A DNA stretch of 64,000 nucleotides from Amorphophallus konjac. Lineage: Eukaryota > Streptophyta > Magnoliopsida > Alismatales > Araceae. Made by a program: the position numbers and the translations under genes. The DNA lies in contig JAHNEJ010001450.1 in NCBI GenBank assembly GCA_022559845.1, forward strand, positions 1 through 64,000, in the 5' to 3' direction. Below are positions 45,653-57,290 of the stretch, piece by piece. The notes under the pieces are model-generated. The model did no database searches. It was not told where the DNA came from and saw only the letters and a list, made by a program, of their open reading frames with translations. The stretch's first letter is position 1. The number at the start of each line of letters is the position of its first letter.

Positions 45653-47584
45653 TGATGGGAATCAACACCGGACACTGACATTTTTATGTTGTATTTATGT
45701 CCTTTTATTTGTATCTATACCCTTGGCTAATTGGGTTTGCAATTGTAAGGCATTATAAGCCAACGGGTTAGTCTTTAAAGTCTTTGGGTTTATTTGTAAA
45801 AGTCTCGTAGGTCCAGCAGGGGCCCCCACCCTCTTTCCCATTGGTCCACCTAAGTTCTAGGGCCCATGTGGGGCTAGTTCAAAGTCCAAAGTTGGACTTG
45901 GACCAAGGGGGGACAAGGGGGGAAGAAAGTCCAAGTTGGACTCCTCTTGGTCAAGGGGGCGCCCCCCATTTATTATTGTTTATTCATGTTTGTATTTTTA
46001 TTTAATGTGGCCATTTGACCACATGGGGGAAGAAAATGAAATCCCTTATTTACCCCTCCCTAACCCTAGATCTAGAGATAGTTTAGGTCATTTTTACTTT
46101 TCTATATAATCCATGTAATTTCTATTTTGATAGAATTAATGAAGAAGAATTTTAGAAAATTGGCATTGTGCCTCCAATAGCCCAAGGGTGCCCCTCTCTC
46201 TCTCTCCCACCCCCTTGCAGATAGGTTTCTATGAAATTCTTGAGGTGTGAAGCCTCCTCCCCCCCCCCTCTCTAAGTGTGAAGCTCAGCACCGCCGCCGC
46301 CGCCGCCATCAAGTCGTCGTCGCACCGCCACCGTCGCCGCATCGGAATTCTGTCCACATAAAGACAAAAGGTTGAAGCCCAACTTTTATCTCCACATCAG
46401 GAGATCTGATCGAGCTGAAATTTTGAGTGTTTGTTCTTCTTGTTATCCCCAGTCCCTATTTTAAATTCCGTACCAATCAGAGGTCATTTGCTATTTTTTC
46501 TGTAATTTTAGTTCCACCCCTGACAGTCTGCCAGTTTGCAGATCTGCAGGATAGGAGTCTATTCTTCTATTTTTCCCACCCCCTTATACATCTCCCAAAA
46601 ATCCCCAAACATTCATGCGTGTTCCTCACTTTCCTACCTTCCACCCATAATTTTTCTAGGGTCTAGATCTATCATCTTCCTATCAGTCAAAATTTATTTT
46701 TAGGGAAAACTCAGTCTGTCCTGAGTGTCTGTCAGTCCGAGACAGTAGAAACTTTTGAGGGATAGTGATTTTCATTTTCAATACATTCACTTGATGGATC
46801 TAAAAAAATTATATGTTGTAGCCCTCCGAGTCCTCTATCCATCGGTACCAAGTTTGCTTCGATCCGACACTGGATCTGGCCGCAAGAAATCTTATTGTGA
46901 AGGCGCACATCGTAGATCCGAGCCCAGCCAGCACAATCAGTCCGGGAATTAATTCCTCGAAAAATACGCCGGCGTACACTCGGTCACGGTAGCTCCCTGG
47001 GATCGATCAGCAACCTTCCAGCAGCGCCCCAGCAAGCCGCAGCAGCAGGGAGACTCCCGGGTACCACCATCCCAGTAGCCGGACCCACCTGCTATCCCCC
47101 GGGCCCCGCAGAACCGTGCCGACCAGCAACCCATCTCCAGCCCAAATTGCTGCCCGTCAACCCGAGTTCGCTACTCCCGGGCCCCACATTGTAGCCCTTT
47201 ACCTCCCTGCATGGAGTGGGCGATAAATTCATTTCTGTAATTATTGTTAATATTTGTACACCGGGAGTACGAGCTTCGGCCGGGGTCATCTTCCCCACGC
47301 CCGGAGCGTGGACGTAAACTCACCTCCCTCTTTATCGCATTTGCTCAATTCGTATATTTTTTTAATGCCGCTGCTAGAATGATAGGAACCTAGCTCGCTA
47401 TATTATTTCAATCACCCCTGCGAGAGAGTGAGCGTGACCCGTCCCGTGACTCAATCCGAGTACACGCGAAAAAGCCGATACCCTCGACTCATTGCCGGTT
47501 TCTCAACCACACACGATCCCACGTTTCCCTCGCTTAGGGACGCCCGCGAGCTAGAGTCCCAGGTTCGCTGTCCATCCCGCATCA
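45653..47584 (+). repeat. 3' LTR of pol-less element
   Basis: TGATGGGAATCAACACC...CCCGCATCA, 1932 bp, colinear with 41353-43278 and with scattered substitutions and short indels. Confidence 0.93.
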
Positions 47585-48404
47585 GTCGTAGGCCTCCCCA
47601 GATACCAGCCTTCGGTTAACCCACAGTGCCAAACCATTAACCCTGCAATCTCCAGTCATCCTTATATCACCCTACTTAGCCCACTCTAGTTTCGGCCCTC
47701 ACTCCATCGCAGCGGATCGATAAGTTCCAGTGTCTACATGACATCCTAGTCACCATTCCAGTCAACTCCAGTCTCAGCCTATTCCCAGACTCTTATCATT
47801 CCACACTACTACATCCTACATCTCCTTCAAATCTAGAACTCCAGAGTCTCAGTATGAGCCCAGTTCCCCCTGTAATCCTTGACCCACCAGCTATAATCCT
47901 GGTCATATCCAGCCATGACAAAGTGGCCTCCAGCACCATAACTTGACGATTTGTGCAAGCCCTTACCAAGGGTGGAACAATACCTAATCATTCACATTCT
48001 CCAGCCCCAGGCTACGTCCCCTGACAGTGGCATGCTATGGATGGCAATTCCTTGAAAAAAACAAACAACAATGGGGTTAAAAATATAGATACCGTGGCGG
48101 ACCCGGCCGTCCTCATCATAAGGAGGCGACTGGGGATAAAAATGGCCACCAACCCAGCTGAGGCTGAAACCCAAAAGGGCACCTCAGGCAAAATCGGGCA
48201 ACCCCTCGGTGTGAAAACCTGCAAGGGCGCACCGGAAAAAGCAAAAGGGGGCCAGCTCTGGCGAAAACCTGAAAGGGCGGTAGAGCTGGTAAAGAGAAAA
48301 AAAAACTCTCTCTCCCTCTCTACTCCTCACTGATGAAAGCCGTCAACCGCAATACTGCGCCAACGGCTACCTCAATATCACCTTATAATGATGGTGGCAA
48401 ACAT
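47585..48404 (+). other. Tat 3' tail, second part, with repeat block copy 2
   Basis: Non-coding continuation of the Tat tail. The block at 48070-48300 is a diverged copy of 41060-41310. Removing the inserted element, the two copies lie about 750 bp apart, so the tail contains a large direct duplication. Confidence 0.65.
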
Positions 48405-49262
48405 ACCCCCGAGGGTAGGCCAGCCGCCCAGTTCTAAGTCTCAGTTTTCAGCTACAACGCCTTCACAGGCCAGCCGCCTAGTTTCCAGTCTCAGTTTCCG
48501 ACTACAACGCCTTCGCAGGCCAGCCGCCCAGTTTCCAGTCCCAGGTTTCGGCTACAACACATTCACAGGCCAGTCGCCCAATTTCCAGTCCTAGTTTCAG
48601 GCTACAACGCCTTCGCAGGCCAGTCGCCCAGTTTCCAGTCCCAGTTTTCAGATACAACGCCTTCACAGGCCAACCGCCCAGTTTCCAGTCCCAGTTTTTG
48701 TCTACAACGCCTTCACAGGCCAGCCGCCCAGTTTTCGGCTACAACGCCTTCACAGGCCAGCCATCCAATTTCCAGTCCCAGTCTTCGGCTACAACGCCTT
48801 CACAGGCCAGTCGCCCAGTTTCCAGTCCCAGATTTCAGCTACAACGCCTTCATAGGCCAGAAGCCCAGTTTCCAGTCCCAGTTTCAGCTACAACGCCTTC
48901 ACAGGCCAGCCGCCCAGTTCCCAGTCTCAATTTTTGGCTACAATGCCTTCACAGGCCAGCCACCCAGTTCCCAGTCCCAATCTTCACCTACAACGCCTTC
49001 ACAGGCCAACCGTCCAGTTTCCAGTCCCAATTTTCGACTACAACGCCTTCACAGGCCAACTGTCCCAGTTTCCAGTCTCAGTTTTGGCTACAACGCCTTC
49101 ACAGGCCAGCCACCTAGTTCCCAGTCTCAGTTTTTGGTTACAACGCCTTCACAGGCCAGTCGCCCAATTTCCAATTCTAGTTTCCAGCTACAACGCCTTC
49201 ATAGGCCAGCCGCCCAGCCACCAGCCCCAGCCGTAGGCTACAACACCTTTGTAGGCTAGCTC
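48405..49262 (+). repeat. Minisatellite, 50-bp unit, ~17 copies
   Basis: A unit built on GCTACAACGCCTTCACAGGC then CAGCCGCCCAGTTTCCAGTC repeats with a period of 49-51 bp, apart from one short unit near 48738. Copies are well conserved. Fifty is not a multiple of three, so open frames here are by-products. Tandem repeats in the 3' untranslated part are common in Tat/Ogre elements. Confidence 0.9.
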
Positions 49263-49959
49263 GCCGACTCCAGCTCTAGTCCCCAGCACCAGTCACAACC
49301 CTAGTTTAGGCCTTTAACCCCTGTCCCAGTCCCAGTTCTGGGCCGAAAAGCCTTCCCCGGGCCACTCGGCCAGCTTGGCTCCGGTCCCCCAGGCTAATGG
49401 GAACTACATTTTCGGCTAACAACATGCTAATAGCCGATACTCTATCATTCGGTTTGTGACTGATACACCCCAGAATTACCCCAGTAGCCCTAGACCACGT
49501 GGACCGCCATATCTCCATAGGTCTATGTCGGCTTCATGTCACACAGGCCTTTATCCTTCAAGAGGATTAGCCCAAACACCCAGTCATTCTCCCCTACTGC
49601 CCAGTACTTAGCCTCCAGTTCCCCACACTCTGTCCCCTAGACCCAGTACCCGCCATCCAGTTACATTATTCTCCATACTCAACCCCTTTACTCTTGTGCC
49701 CGAAAGCGGGTATATCCAGTCCCATGTCTCTTACACCAGTACACAGTGGGAGAAACAAGCACGACTAATAGCAAGTGGTCGCCAGTCTATGCACACAACA
49801 CCATTCCACGGGAGAAGGGAGAGAATAACCCAATAAACAACCAAAAAATCCGGCAAGTTTGTCATTAATACTCTGTAAAAGGAGCCCAAGACATGCCCTT
49901 GGGGTGACAAAACCCATACAGTCCAGAGGACATAAATGAAAAGGGGAAAAGAAATACAA
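49263..49959. other. Tat 3' tail between minisatellite and antisense gene
   Basis: About 700 bp with no supported gene. It separates the 50-bp minisatellite from the end of the antisense gene at 49960 and would hold that gene's 3' untranslated region and terminator. Confidence 0.5.
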
Positions 49960-50580
49960 TCAAACCCCGGGCTCGGACCCCTTCAGCGCCGCTAGGCGAG
50001 AGTCGGCAGCCGTAAGCTCCGCCTCTAGGGTCGACAAAAGCTGGGCGCTAGCCTCGGCCGTCATCTCGACCGTCTGCCACTCAGCTCGGGCGCGCTCGGC
50101 GATCGACCACGGCTCCTCCCAGGCCTTCCTCAAGGCCTCAACCCAGCTCTATGCCTCTCCCAGCTGTGCGGCACGGTCTCGAGACACCAATGCGGTTGCC
50201 TCTGCATGGCTTCTCTGCTCCGCTACGATCGACACAAGCTGGGCCCGCTGCTCCTGCGCCTCCCGGATAGCTGCTTGTCTCCGGGTCCTCTGCTCCTGGG
50301 CCTCGTAAAGTCGTAAGTACTCTGCCCAAATCTCGGCCAACCGGACATCAAGAGCTCGCGTGGGAAGCCGAGCGCATGGTAGCCCTGGGTGCACTCTCTC
50401 AGCCGCTACCTCAGACCCTCCGGAGAAGGAAGAGGGTCGCTCTGCAGGTAGCCTCGAGCTCGTTGCAGCAAGGTGGCACCCGCACTCACATCCAACAGCG
50501 GCTTTGGCGGAGAAGCGGACATAGGCCAGTCGATCCCTAAATCCAGGGAGAAGTCGCCTGACGCAGCTAGCACTCTAGTA
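49960..50580 (-). pseudogene. Antisense gene, last exon(s): coiled-coil C-terminus
   Basis: In one frame from about 50450 to TGA at 49960-49962 it encodes VRLAEIWAEYLRLYEAQEQ, then repeated QEQR heptads, SIVAEQRSHAEA, and after TAG at 50149-50151 WVEALRKAWEEP, ERARAEWQTVEM and LLSTLEAELTAADSRLAAL. This is a long amphipathic Glu/Arg/Ala-rich helix. A frame change near 50430-50500 could be a short further intron (GTGAGT near 50480) or a frameshift. The acceptor of the last main intron is probably the AG near 50562. Confidence 0.65.
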
Positions 50581-50688
50581 GAGCTTGCATAACCTCAACA
50601 AACACCAAAGGGAGTGAGCAATACATGCAAAACTTCCTACGATAAATAAGGTGGAAAACTTGAGAAAAGACAAGTTTTCGCCCCTTAC

Positions 50689-50898
50689 CCAGAGCAAGTC
50701 CCTCCGCACTAGTAGTGTCTTCCGCCGGGGTCGGGGAAGGCAACCTCTCCTCCATTTCGGTAGCATCACCCATCGGGGTCAGAGAGGGTAGTGACTCCTC
50801 CACGACCCGGTCATCTCCAGCAACCACGGGTGAGACAGGAGGCTCCTCCTGGCCGTTCTCATCAGGAGCCGACGCGTGCTCCTCTCCTGACTCCGACG
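50689..50898 (-). pseudogene. Antisense gene, exon 8
   Basis: 210 bp, 70 codons, phase 1 at both ends. It is bounded by ...TATGCAG before 50898 and G/GTAAGG after 50689. It encodes an acidic Pro/Ser-rich segment (EEPPVSPVVAGDDRVVEESL, MEERLPSPTPAEDTTSAEG). No stop. Confidence 0.75.
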
Positions 50899-50986
50899 CT
50901 GCATACAATCCAAAAGCATCGGCACCCCGCCATAAAGCATAAACAAATGCCAAATGAGGAGGGGGAGAACCCCCCCCCCCATATAC

Positions 50987-51148
50987 CTCCGGAAGTAGTC
51001 CCCATCTCAGCCTCCTCGGTAGAAGAGGCCCCAGAAGAGGAAGAGCTCGAGCTCGAACTCTCTTCCATCTCCATGGCCAAGCTATCGTTGCCTGGAGAGC
51101 CTGACGAAGCCTCCGACGAACTCCCGGAGGTGGCCGAACCCAAGGCCC
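50987..51148 (-). pseudogene. Antisense gene, exon 7
   Basis: 162 bp, 54 codons, phase 1 at both ends, between CTTGTAG and G/GTATAT. It encodes a Ser/Glu run (MEMEESSSSSSSSSGAS). The following intron of 88 bp includes a run of G near its donor. Confidence 0.75.
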
Positions 51149-51239
51149 CTACAAGTCAACAAAGCAAACGAGGTCACTACACAACCCAACCTCATACAAA
51201 GACAACTCTCCAGTTAAGGGTTTCAAATAAGAAACTCAC

Positions 51240-51383
51240 CAGCCAGGGCACTCCCCTCTGAGACCCTCTCAATGTCGACGATCTCCTCGTCGCCCCCAGT
51301 TGAAGCCACTGTAGCAGGCTCTTCTTCCACTACCTCGGTCACGTCACGGGGAAGCTCACCCTCTTCCAAAGGTGAAGAAGTAC
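51240..51383 (-). pseudogene. Antisense gene, exon 6
   Basis: 144 bp, 48 codons, phase 1 at both ends, between GTCATAG and G/GTGAGT. It encodes SSPLEEGELPRDVTEVVEEE and ends SEGSALA; strongly acidic. Confidence 0.75.
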
Positions 51384-51466
51384 CTATGACCCACGCCAAA
51401 GGAAGCCTAGCGTCAGCAGACGACTTAAAAAGCTTACCATAAATGGCTAAGTCCCCAGTCACATAC

Positions 51467-51694
51467 CTGAGGGTGACCCAACCAGCCCTACGGTGAAGGC
51501 AGACACCACGGCTGGTAAGGGAGCGAGAGGCATCTCTGCTAACAGCTGCGGTAGCAAGCCAGGTGCACCCCCAGTAACAGACGGGATCGAGGCGCCCACC
51601 GCTCCGGGCTCTACCTCGAAAGAGGGGAGGGCTACTGACGGGCCGATACTGACTAACTCTTGAATCATCTCTAGAGTAGCAGCCGGATCCTCAC
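51467..51694 (-). pseudogene. Antisense gene, exon 5
   Basis: 228 bp, 76 codons, phase 1 at both ends, between TTGCCAG and G/GTATGT. It encodes EDPAATLEMIQELVSIGPS, then a Pro/Gly/Val-rich stretch. No stop. Confidence 0.75.
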
Positions 51695-51789
51695 CTGGCA
51701 AATGACGACACAAACACAGTCAATAACTCTGGTCCAATAACTGCGCGACAATGAGAGGGCAACCCTCTCTATAGCAATTCAATGCTTAC

Positions 51790-51891
51790 CTGAGCCATCC
51801 CAGGCCGCCGTCGGCTCCTGCCCTCCAACTGGCAGGGGCACCTCACCCTGTGCCTCAGAAGGAGCTGCGGTCTCTAACATCTCAACCACTT
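51790..51891 (-). pseudogene. Antisense gene, exon 4
   Basis: 102 bp, 34 codons, phase 1 at both ends, between TTATGCAG and G/GTAAGC. It encodes EVVEMLETAAPSEAQGEVPL. No stop. Confidence 0.75.
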
Positions 51892-51973
51892 CTGCATAAT
51901 ACCAGTGACTATGTGGGTCTCCAAAACCAAACACAGTCATAACCAGAGTACGCCTAGTCCCAGAAATCCCTAC

Positions 51974-52159
51974 CTGGCTGGGTGTCCTATGAGGCCTTCC
52001 ACGACTCAAAGTCAGGGAAAGTCTCGATGTTATGGGCAACCTCATCCGTCACACGAAGGAACCCCTCCATATCTATCCCGCACGCAACCCCATCATCAGG
52101 CAATGGGTCGACGTCCTAGGGCAGCGAGAAAGCCATGTCCGCCCCAGCCTCCAGTGGAG
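51974..52159 (-). pseudogene. Antisense gene, exon 3
   Basis: 186 bp, 62 codons, phase 1 at both ends, between CTTATAG and G/GTAGGG. It encodes DVDPLPDDGVACGIDMEGFL and HNIETFPDFESWKAS, with TAG codons at 52118-52120 and 51987-51989. Confidence 0.75.
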
Positions 52160-52246
52160 CTATAAGACACGAATCCAGTAATGCAGGGTTAGTCAATCAT
52201 TATGACTAAACCAACAAGGCACAAGAGAGGTGAATACGACACTTAC

Positions 52247-52417
52247 TCAAAGCCGGCTCTACCTCGATGTGCTCGCCAGCCTCGGGCCCTCGAGAGGACT
52301 CGCCAGCTCCCACTACTCCAGTCTCTACCCGAGGGCACTTCCGCCTAGGCTGAAGACCCCCGTCTCCACTCCCCAAGGACACCTCTGTGGAGGGATGATC
52401 TCCCTCTGCCGTAGATC
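52247..52417 (-). pseudogene. Antisense gene, exon 2
   Basis: 171 bp, 57 codons, phase 1 at both ends, between GCTGACAG and A/GTAAGT. It encodes STAEGDHPSTEVSLGSGDGG and a PRRKCPRVETG basic patch. The flanking introns are 89 and 87 bp. Confidence 0.78.
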
Positions 52418-52506
52418 CTGTCAGCAAACACAGCAACACAACGTCTCAGCCATGCACCTCAGAAAATAATAAAGCTGAGACAACATATCGAAGGAAAATG
52501 TCTCAC

Positions 52507-52710
52507 CTAAGGCCGTGAATGGGGTCGACGGCAGGAGAACCAGCTGCTCCGGCTTCAAACCCACAGCTCACGTGGCCTTCGCGACCGCCTCCTTGACGCC
52601 CCTCAGGGTGTAACCACACTCTACATGGGACACAAACTCCATGGGCCCGGTTGACCCTATCGCATGGGCGATGTAACGTCTCTAGTCGTCGACTTCCGTG
52701 TCAGCAAAGA
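52507..52710 (-). pseudogene. Antisense gene, exon 1, part after the LINE insertion
   Basis: When one copy of the 14-bp duplication is removed, the frame from 61676 runs directly into this part (LLPEG then IFADTEVDD). It continues through MEFVSHVECGYTLRG and LKPEQLVLLPSTPFTAL to the donor G/GTGAGA at 52507. Stops are TAG at 52682-52684 and TGA at 52568-52570. The intact frame across the junction supports both the gene model and the LINE boundaries. Confidence 0.8.
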
Positions 52711-52724
52711 TCCCCTCAGGGAGC
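52711..52724. repeat. LINE target-site duplication (left)
   Basis: TCCCCTCAGGGAGC, repeated exactly at 61662-61675 at the other end of the LINE. Confidence 0.85.
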
Positions 52725-52769
52725 TCGCGTCCTCCTTCCTCCCTGCCTGGGCCTCGCCCTCCACTAGCC

Positions 52770-55314
52770 ATGGCTGGCCGTAGGGGGAGGCCTCCGCCTC
52801 CCCCTCCCTCCTCACTGGATCCTCCTGGTGGTGATGCTCCCGTTGCTGGCCAGGTGGTGGCTGCTTCTGCTCGCGTCTCTCCACCTTTTGGCTGTGACCC
52901 TTCATGTTCAGCAGGAACCCCTTCATCCTCTCAGCCTGTAACCCTGGCCATCACTGCTGTAAATGCATCGCAGGTTCTTCCTCATGATGGTGTGGTAGTT
53001 ACTGGTCAAGTTGTGGCCCCTTCTGCTGCTGCTCGTGGTTCTTCCATTGTTGCTCTGCCCAGCGCTACTGCTGGTGCCTTGCAGCCCTCCTCTGTGAGCA
53101 ACGCCCTTGATGCTGCACATGTTGCTGTCCCTCGTGTGGTGGTTGTTGCTGGTGGTGTGCAAGGGGGTGCTCCTACTGTTGCTGGAGAGCCTCTTGCTGG
53201 TCCTACTGCGGTTGGCCCTGCGCAGGCTGCGGTGCGTGCTCCTCGTCCTGGCGCTATTCTTGGTGCCCAGGCCGTGTCCCCATGGGCTACTACGTGCGGC
53301 TCTGGTCTCCTTCCTCCATCTGCTGCTGTTGGAGATGCACATGCTGGCTTGTCTCTTACTGAGGCTCCATCCTTTGCCCAGGTGCTCCTCCAATCTGTCT
53401 CTCCACCGGCTCTCCCTATTGCTATCCATAGCCCTGCTTCCACAGATTCGGGAGAGCCTGTAGCCTTCTTCTCTTTGGATGAGATTAATCTTTCTTGCAA
53501 GCCTTTGGAGCATGCTATTGTTGCCAAGACACCTCTGGGTAGACCGGCATTCCAAGACATCATATTGCACCTTGCCCAGCACTTTAATTTTAAGCAAGAC
53601 TTCCTCCTAAGTGCTCTGGATGGGCGCCATTTGCTGCTGTGATTTCAGAACCATGAAGATTTTTTGCAAGTTCTCCTCAAAGACTCTTTGTATGTTAAGG
53701 GGAAGGCAATCTGGTTTTCTAAATGGTCTATGGCATTTTCACCAGATGAAGATTCTCCTTTCGTTATGGTGTGGCTGGAGTTGCCAGGACTTCCGGTCAA
53801 TTTCTATAGCGAAGTAATGATACGATCTATTGCTGGTAGCATTGGCCCGGTTCTTCAGGTGGACAGGAACACACTGTGCTTGACTCGCACCCACGCAGCC
53901 CGTGTATGTGTTCAGCTTGATGTCTCCTTGGAGCTCCCACGTCGTGTATGGATTGGTGTTGGTTCAGGTGGTGCGTGGCAGCCTCTTGTGTATCCCGCCC
54001 CTCCCTTGTTCTGCTCATCCTGTAGAAGGCTTGGTCATTTGCCATCCAATTGCAAGAAGAAGTTTGATGTCAATGCTGGGCCCGCTATCTCTTCTGTTGC
54101 TCATATTGATCCTCAAGGTGGTGTTGCCTCCCTTGCTGCTCTGGCCGCTACTCTTAAACCTGCTGCTCAGCCTAGGCCCAAGTGCATCTGGTGTACTGCT
54201 ATTGCTCCTGTGGCTGTCCCTGCTATTTCTCCGTCTCATGTGAGCCTGGACGCAGCGGATCAGCCCCCTGCATCCAAGGAACCTCAGGCTGCTTTGGCGG
54301 ATCGTGCAGCAGATGGGTTGCCAAATGCTCGTTCTATTGCTCCTTTGGAGTCTTTGCCTGTTGTTGTCCCTTGCCCTAGTCTTCTTGGTCCTGGAGTGGT
54401 TGCTTCGACCGCTGATCCTGTTGTCACTACCTTTGTGCAAGCCCAATCGGTTGGCTGTGTTATTGACCCGCCACCTGTTGGAGAGATTGCTATTGTTCCT
54501 GTATCTGGCCACCTCCCGGTTGGTGAGAGTGTGGCTGCTGGTGACATGTCTAGTGCTCAGATTATCATCATGGCTGATGCTCCGATTGCCATTGTTGCTG
54601 GTGGCAATCAGATTGTGGCCGATGGCGCAACTACAGCGGGTGATATGTTGTTTACTGTTGAGGGCTCTTCTTCCTCCAAGGCAGTATCTCCTCTTCAGCC
54701 CTCGCCTTCGCTCAACGCTGCTGCTGCATCTTGGTCTCCTATTGGTGCTCCCTCTGTCAAATCTGCTGAAGGTGCTGCTCCTCGTCTCTCCTTTGTTCAA
54801 GCACTTCATCGGGCAGTGAAACCTTCTACGGGTGATTGGCCTGATCCCTTGGTCCCATCTCTTGTGGCTAGTGTTTCTGTACCTACGTCAAGCTCTTCCT
54901 CTGGTGCATCTCCGTCTAGTTCAGTTGATGGCCCCTCCAAACCCCCTGTCATTTACCAGGTCCTCACTGTCCCTGGCTTTGAGCCGACTGCCCATGTGGA
55001 TTTCAGCAAAGTGCACTATAATTGGGTTGGCCAGCCTGGTTTGGAGCGTTTTCTAAGCATGATGGTGTTCGTACAAGGGGTTCCCATCGCCGAACCAACT
55101 CCTCCAATTCATCTCGGGATCAAGACTGATTTGCCTCTCTACTTCGTCGTCTTCGAAACTTTGTTTGGGATCGTCTTACAGCCCCTTATATGTTGGGTTC
55201 TTGATCTTTCTTTCATATGGATGTATCCCTTTCTTGTTGCTCTGAGCCGCTTTACTATGTTCCATAGTCCCCTGTGCGTAGGGCGTCTATCTTTCGGCTC
55301 TGGTTTCTTGTATG
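52770..55314 (+). pseudogene. LINE ORF1 (DUF4283, zinc knuckle), one stop
   Basis: I choose ATG at 52770 (MAGRRGRPPPPPP), just inside the LINE. A proline/alanine-rich N-terminus leads to the DUF4283 RNA-binding domain (GRPAFQDIILHLAQHF, FSKWSMAFSPDEDSPFVMVW, LPGLPVNFYSEVMI). A CCHC knuckle (CSSCRRLGHLPSNC) follows, then a long Ala/Val/Pro-rich tail. TGA at 53640-53642 lies inside DUF4283, probably a decayed Arg codon. The frame then stays open to the LTR insertion. ORF1 proteins coat LINE RNA; no enzymatic domain is present. Confidence 0.85.
55310..55314. repeat. Target-site duplication GTATG (left)
   Basis: Exact copy at 61573-61577. Together they bracket the pol-less chromovirus in the LINE. 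Confidence 0.95.
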
Positions 55315-57290
55315 TGATGCGGGACGAACACGCGACCTGGGACTCTAGCTCACGGACGTCCCTAGCGAGGGAAACGTGGGACCTTACGCGGTTGAGGAAC
55401 CGGTGATGAGTCGGGTAGTCGGCTCTCTTTCGTGCCCAGATCGGGTCACGGGACGGGTTTCGCTCTCTCTCGCAGCGGTGATAAAAAATAAATATTGAGC
55501 TAGTAACCTATCACTCGCAGCAGCATATACAAATAAATACGAAAGAAGCAAATGCGATAGAGAGAGTGGCGAGTTTACCTCCACGCTACCGGGCGTGGGG
55601 AAGATGATAACTCTCGGCCAAGACAGTAACTCCCGGTACAAACAATTACAATAATTACAGAAATGAATTCTACTGCCCACTCCATGCAGGGAGATAAAGG
55701 GCTACAAGTGGGGCCTGGGAGGACCGATCTTGGGTTGACGGACAGCGTGTTGGACAGCTCCGTCAGTGCCGTCCGGTGGCCGGGTTGCTTGCTGTCCCGA
55801 GCTTGTTCTGCTGTTTCAGCACTGCGTGACTCGGTGAAAAAATTTGCTGCGATCAACACAGGCGTCGGATCAACACAAAACCAGCGCCGTTGCGAAGCTG
55901 ACTCAGAGATCTACAACCCTCTGGTATCACAGTAATTTTTCTGGGGCCATATTTTTCATGAGGGATTTTTCAAAAGGAAAAGTTCCTGTCTCAGATTTGG
56001 CTGGGTAGACTGAGATCTACCTGAGAAACTGCGTTGACCGTGACTCAAACTTTGGATCTGGGTGATGGGATTTTTATGGAAGCTAGAGGGGGAATTAAGG
56101 AAGACGTGGATAATTTTTTTGTAAATTTTGGTGGAGGTTTGACATGGGAAATAGATTTTATGGTGGAAGTGGTCAGATCTGGACTGCACAGGATATAACA
56201 GATTTTGGGAAAAGGCAGTGATTTTTTGGATGGGAAAGAAAATTCCTAAAATCACACAAAAAGAAATTGGAGACGATGGTTTTGGTGGACAGAACTCTCA
56301 GTTAAAATTTCAGATCATTCTGAAATGGGAAAGGGGGTGAAAAGGGCGAAGAGGTGGCTTGCTGGTTGGTGGATCTGCACAGGGGGCAGGTTTATAGGGG
56401 TGGGAAGAACAGATCGGGAAAAATGGTAAACGAAGGGAAAATAACTTGAATTTTTTTGTGGATTGTAGTAAGAACAATAAGAACAAACCCTAAAAATTTT
56501 AGCTTGATCAGATCTCCTGGGCTGCAAAATTCGGGCAAGAGGCTTTTGTCCTGATGTGGACAGAACTCCGGCGGGTTGGCGGTGGCAACGCGACGGCGGC
56601 TCGATGGCGGCGGCGGCGGCGGAGATGAGTTTCTCACTCAAAAGGGAACTGATAGAGAGGAATCACACTTTAGAGGAAGGGCTCTCACAGCTGCAAGGGG
56701 GGAGAAGAGAGAGGAAGAGGGTGCACCTTGATTCCTTTGGGAATTTCCAACTTTGTCATTCATTAATTGTAGTGAAAATGAAAAAATACAAGCTTTTATA
56801 TGAAATGGACACCCTTGGCAAATGACCACCCTTACCCTCAGATCAGGATTAGGGAGGGGTACCTTGGGAATGCAAAAACCCAAATTTCCCCATGTTGTCA
56901 AAGCTTATTAAACATAATAAACAACTTAGCCTAATAAGGCCAAAACAAGGGGCGCCCCCCTTCATGGGTCAAATATGGTGACTTTGGGCCAAGGACCAAC
57001 CAATTGGCCCATGAACCATGTCTAGCCTATGGGGCCTTCCAAGCTAGGAAGCCCATGGGAGAGGGGAAAAGCCCAATTGGGCCTTAAGTGGCCTTAAGGT
57101 CCAATATGAAGGCCTTAAGGTCCAATATGAACTTCCCCTTAATGGATTCTAACTAAACTTGACCCAATGGCTTCTTAAAGCCTTACAAAAGAGCCCACAT
57201 AAAGAACTTGACCCAAACAAACACACATTACAATCCATATTACACAAATACATCCTACACATATAATAAAATAGCCCTGATGCCCCATCA
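55315..57290 (-). repeat. 3' LTR of pol-less gag element
   Basis: 1976 bp, TGATGCGGGACGAACACG...GATGCCCCATCA. Includes a GGCGG repeat near 56600-56620. Confidence 0.93.

Larger units (their letters stand above)
41353..47584 (+). mobile_element. Pol-less chromovirus derivative with unknown ORF
   Basis: A 6.2-kb element on the plus strand with LTRs 41353-43278 (1926 bp) and 45653-47584 (1932 bp), TGATG...CATCA ends, a Met-tRNA primer-binding site and a polypurine tract. Leader, gag core and the last ~450 bp of the internal region are homologous to the chromovirus at 2196-12159. Protease, reverse transcriptase, RNase H and the integrase core are missing, and a frame of about 340 codons with no recognised relative takes their place. 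It is non-autonomous. Confidence 0.9.

Noticed and set aside
48388..49236. Proline/glutamine repeat protein on the plus strand
   Set aside because: It is the by-product of a 50-bp minisatellite; the unit is not a multiple of three, so no frame keeps a constant protein repeat.
52923..54809. Long minus-strand frames opposite LINE ORF1
   Set aside because: They are shadows of a GC-rich coding strand; the plus strand carries DUF4283 and the zinc knuckle.
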